Shown here piece after piece: positions 34,148 through 36,213 of a DNA stretch of 36,213 nucleotides. Below the pieces are notes generated by a model. It saw only the letters and a program-made list of their open reading frames with translations. It did no database searches and was not told the origin of the DNA. Position 1 is the stretch's first letter. Each line of letters opens with the position of its first letter. The stretch is from Parabacteroides goldsteinii (GTDB taxonomy: Bacteria > Bacteroidota > Bacteroidia > Bacteroidales > Tannerellaceae): contig NZ_JADNBB010000046.1 of assembly GCF_015550595.1 (NCBI RefSeq), positions 1-36,213 of the forward strand, read 5' to 3'. The translations under genes and the position numbers were made by a program.

Positions 34148-34399
34148 TTACACTTTGTCATTATCCCAAACTTTACGCCTGATACGTTCCTCTTCCTCTA
34201 TCCGTTTCCGGCGGTGAGAGTCCGTTTCAGAAAGAAAAGCTACGAATAGCATTCCCAATAAAGGACTAAGAAGGAAGGCAAAGAAGAACCAAAACATTCC
34301 ATCCCTTCCCTTTTTCTCAGCAGTTCTTCCGACGATATAACACCAAGCAACGTATGCTATACCAATTGTTGCTAATACGATAAATGTCAATACCTCCAT
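34148..34399 (-). CDS. Small two-TM membrane protein, transposon cargo
   Basis: An 83-residue protein with two hydrophobic segments (about 4-23 and 34-58), a short GRTAEKKGRDG link and a highly charged cytoplasmic tail (HRRKRIEEEERIRRK). No family is recognised. Nine bases separate it from the upstream secreted-protein gene, so the two are probably co-transcribed on the minus strand. Confidence 0.65.
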   Translation of the reverse strand: MEVLTFIVLATIGIAYVAWCYIVGRTAEKKGRDGMFWFFFAFLLSPLLGMLFVAFLSETDSHRRKRIEEEERIRRKVWDNDKV

Positions 34400-34408
34400 A
34401 GTTTGAGC

Positions 34409-34912
34409 TTATTTTAAATAGTCCGGTTGAATTCTTTGCATTTGCATCGTTGCAGTGCATGAGGTAGGAGAATTAGCAAATTCTAAATTTACTACGTATA
34501 GATATTTACCAACAACTTTCCTATACATGTAATTTCCTCCTTTACTCCATTCTTCATCAAACGTATAGCCTTCCTTTGTATATTCATTCATCATAGAACG
34601 AATATCCGTATATTGTGCGGTAACATAAACTTTCTTTATATTGGAATTTTCGTCCGTCTCTATTTTGCAGATAATACCATAATCTCCCATTCCAACGATA
34701 GTTCGTTTAATTTCTTCGGTGGTATAACCGAACGTACGCATGTCATCAGTAGATAGCAGCTTAAAGCCTCTACCAGCAATATCATTTTTGGCAGATACCT
34801 TTTTCATAGAGATTAGTTTCTCTCCGAATTTAGGAATGGTTTCATCAATAATCTGAGCCGATAGAGATACGGTCAGAATAGAAAACAAGAAAATACTTAA
34901 TAATTTTCTCAT
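34409..34912 (-). CDS. Secreted protein of unknown function, transposon cargo
   Basis: A 167-residue protein with a signal peptide (1-19, ending VSLSAQ). The mature part has mixed alpha/beta content with stretches such as DYGIICKIETDENSNIKKVY and a C-terminal beta segment YLYVVNLEFANSPTSC. The ATG at 34912 gives a clean signal peptide; an in-frame ATG at 34984 would add 24 unlike residues. First gene of a two-gene minus-strand operon with the membrane protein at 34148-34399. Function unknown. Confidence 0.7.
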   Translation of the reverse strand: MRKLLSIFLFSILTVSLSAQIIDETIPKFGEKLISMKKVSAKNDIAGRGFKLLSTDDMRTFGYTTEEIKRTIVGMGDYGIICKIETDENSNIKKVYVTAQYTDIRSMMNEYTKEGYTFDEEWSKGGNYMYRKVVGKYLYVVNLEFANSPTSCTATMQMQRIQPDYLK

Positions 34913-34996
34913 GGCGACTTTTGTTTGTTTCTCCGTAGCCCCAAAGAGAAGTTTATTATATAAAAGAAGTGGGCTGCCGTCCACTTCCTGTCAGGT

Positions 34997-35089
34997 AGTC
35001 GCCAAACCCCTATATACATACGCAGACAAGCAACCCACTATGACATGTGAGCTACTTGTACCTTGTATGTAGTTAAAAAATTGGCGACT
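34997..35089. repeat. 93-bp nested palindrome in the cargo region
   Basis: The outer arms AGTCGCCAA (34997-35005) and TTGGCGACT (35081-35089) enclose further pairs (ACATAC with GTATGT; ACAAG with CTTGT). It lies in the 271-base gap 34913-35183, upstream of divergent cargo genes. It could fold as a long stem in RNA or DNA. Apart from this palindrome and the -7 box at 35165 I see nothing else in that gap. Confidence 0.5.
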
Positions 35090-35164
35090 TTAACAGGAAA
35101 AGGTACTTCTTATAGTTTTTCAATAAATATCCCGCTGGATGTTGCAAAGGTAGAAAATAATCTG

Positions 35165-35172
35165 TATTTTTG
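35165..35172 (+). promoter_or_regulatory. -7 box (TATTTTTG) of a cargo gene
   Basis: TATTTTTG fits TAnnTTTG, 11 bases before the ATG at 35184, so the message would have a very short leader. The next ATG at 35193 is the alternative start. Confidence 0.5.
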
Positions 35173-35183
35173 TAAAAATAAAA

Positions 35184-35414
35184 ATGAATATTATGATAGC
35201 ATCGAATCAATTGATACAAAAGGTGTGGAAATATATCAACGCTTTACCAAAAGATCCATTGGATGGAACTTTAGATATTGCATATGAGGATCATTGTAAA
35301 AAACTGAATATATCAGAGTTAGACTTTTCAAAAGCATTAGATTCTCTTGAACATGGTGGATATATAGTCAAAAATGGGCATTGGTCTGGAGCTATAATTC
35401 AGTTTAAAGGCTAA
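35184..35414 (+). CDS. Small soluble protein, possibly winged-helix-like, transposon cargo
   Basis: A 76-residue protein, predicted mostly helical, with a final segment (ALDSLEHGGYIVKNGHWSGAIIQF) resembling the recognition helix plus wing of small winged-helix DNA-binding proteins. That resemblance is by eye only. A promoter box lies just upstream, and its 3' end overlaps the convergent gene at 35404 by 11 bases. It could be the regulator of the cargo; this is inference. Confidence 0.55.
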   Translation: MNIMIASNQLIQKVWKYINALPKDPLDGTLDIAYEDHCKKLNISELDFSKALDSLEHGGYIVKNGHWSGAIIQFKG

Positions 35415-35598
35415 TGAGCCAACGTTCAAATCTGTTAAACTCACTTTCTTTTTTATGTAAATCTAAGGGAGAGAGTGAGTCTTCATATATAACTTTTTCA
35501 GTATTTTTTCGTTGAAGTTTTATACTCCTTTTTAAAATAGTCTTATTATTTGTATCTTTTGATACAGTCTCTTCTATTGTAATAATTGTCTTTTCCAT
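35404..35598 (-). CDS. 64-residue cytoplasmic protein, transposon cargo
   Basis: A short, charged protein starting MEKTIITIEETVSKD, without signal peptide or membrane segment. Eleven bases separate it from the upstream minus-strand gene at 35610-35924, suggesting one operon. Its N-terminus (MEKTIITIEETVS) looks like that of its neighbour (MNKTVLTIVQTDC), so the two may be distantly related. Function unknown. Confidence 0.55.
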   Translation of the reverse strand: MEKTIITIEETVSKDTNNKTILKRSIKLQRKNTEKVIYEDSLSPLDLHKKESEFNRFERWLISL

Positions 35599-35609
35599 AT
35601 CATCAAATT

Positions 35610-35924
35610 TTATTTCGTCAGTTCTCTTTTCCTTTCTCTATAGTTGGATAAGTAATCAACTGTACTATCCGATAAAACTAATAACATCGTCAGAAGACAA
35701 CGAGTAGATATGTCAATATAATTCTTATCATTATTTTGAGCTTTTATTAATAGCTCTTTCATAAACTTCTCTTTTTCAAGATGCATCATGAGTGGAAGGT
35801 CTTTTCCATTATATGAAAATTCCTCTTCAAAAAGAATCATTCCATTTCGTTCTCCAGTAACAACGAATTTAGCTTCGCATCCTCCGCAATCCGTTTGTAC
35901 GATTGTTAATACAGTTTTGTTCAT
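35610..35924 (-). CDS. 104-residue cytoplasmic protein with CGGC motif, transposon cargo
   Basis: The N-terminal part is beta-rich (MNKTVLTIVQTD, then CGGCEAKFVVTGERNGMILFEEEF), with Cys13 and Cys16 in a CxxC arrangement. The C-terminal half is helical (EKEKFMKELLIKAQ; STRCLLTMLLVLSDSTVDYL). No signal peptide. I recognise no family. It is the first gene of a two-gene minus-strand operon near the right end of the element; no clear -7 box is seen in the 94 bases between it and the terminal repeat. Confidence 0.6.
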   Translation of the reverse strand: MNKTVLTIVQTDCGGCEAKFVVTGERNGMILFEEEFSYNGKDLPLMMHLEKEKFMKELLIKAQNNDKNYIDISTRCLLTMLLVLSDSTVDYLSNYRERKRELTK

Positions 35925-36017
35925 ATCTTTAATATGTGTTATATTATATTAAACTTTGGGGATATAATAACTGTATATTAACTACATTTTAATGACAATC
36001 TACACGCTCAAAGTTTT

Positions 36018-36213
<196 letters not shown>

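Noticed and set aside
34913-35183. Palindrome considered as an integron attC site
   Set aside because: No GTTRRRY-type core site, no integrase and no cassette array are visible.
35063-35287. 74-residue open frame on the plus strand in the transposon cargo
   Set aside because: It starts inside the 93-bp palindrome, runs through the promoter box at 35165 and overlaps the better-supported gene at 35184-35414 in another frame.

Overview
The window looks like a chromosomal segment of a gut Bacteroidales bacterium, most likely Parabacteroides or a close relative. Evidence: repeated TAnnTTTG promoter -7 boxes, paired SusC/SusD outer-membrane genes behind ECF sigma/FecR pairs, a GH92 mannosidase lipoprotein, S-type sulfatases and an IS1595-type transposon. 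The genus is an inference; no full rRNA is present, only the 3' end of a 5S gene at the left edge.

Layout. (1) 1-6300: end of an rRNA operon and its terminator, a secreted alpha/beta hydrolase, a YbjQ-type small protein, a GH92 alpha-mannosidase, a shortened ECF sigma factor with a small membrane partner, a LysO-type exporter split over two genes, and a secreted orphan. (2) 6310-14870: two divergently placed tricorn-like S41 proteases (minus and plus strand) flanking a 5'-truncated aquaporin and a Tat-exported aldo/keto reductase with two 4Fe-4S motifs. (3) 14872-22961: cassette A, sigma / FecR anti-sigma / STN-domain SusC / SusD / calcineurin-type phosphatase. (4) 23072-32822 and on: cassette B, sigma / FecR / STN-domain SusC / SusD / sulfatase / sulfatase, with a third sulfatase that begins 14 bp later.

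The third sulfatase is broken. A 3193-bp IS1595-type transposon (32850-36042) with perfect 25-bp terminal inverted repeats and an 8-bp target duplication (TAAAATTA) sits four codons into it. Joining the flanks at one copy of the duplication restores an uninterrupted frame: start codon, signal peptide and sulfatase N-terminus, which then runs off the right edge. Besides the transposase the element carries six small ORFs (a 53-aa one coupled to the transposase by an ATGA overlap, a two-TM protein, a secreted protein, and three short cytoplasmic ORFs), none of which I can assign a function.

How the genes may work together: each SusC carries an N-terminal STN domain that in this family contacts a FecR-type anti-sigma, so each cassette can sense its own ligand at the outer membrane and switch on its own import and degradation genes. 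Cassette A pairs import with a phosphatase; cassette B pairs it with sulfatases, pointing to a sulfated (host or dietary) glycan. Substrates are not readable from sequence alone.
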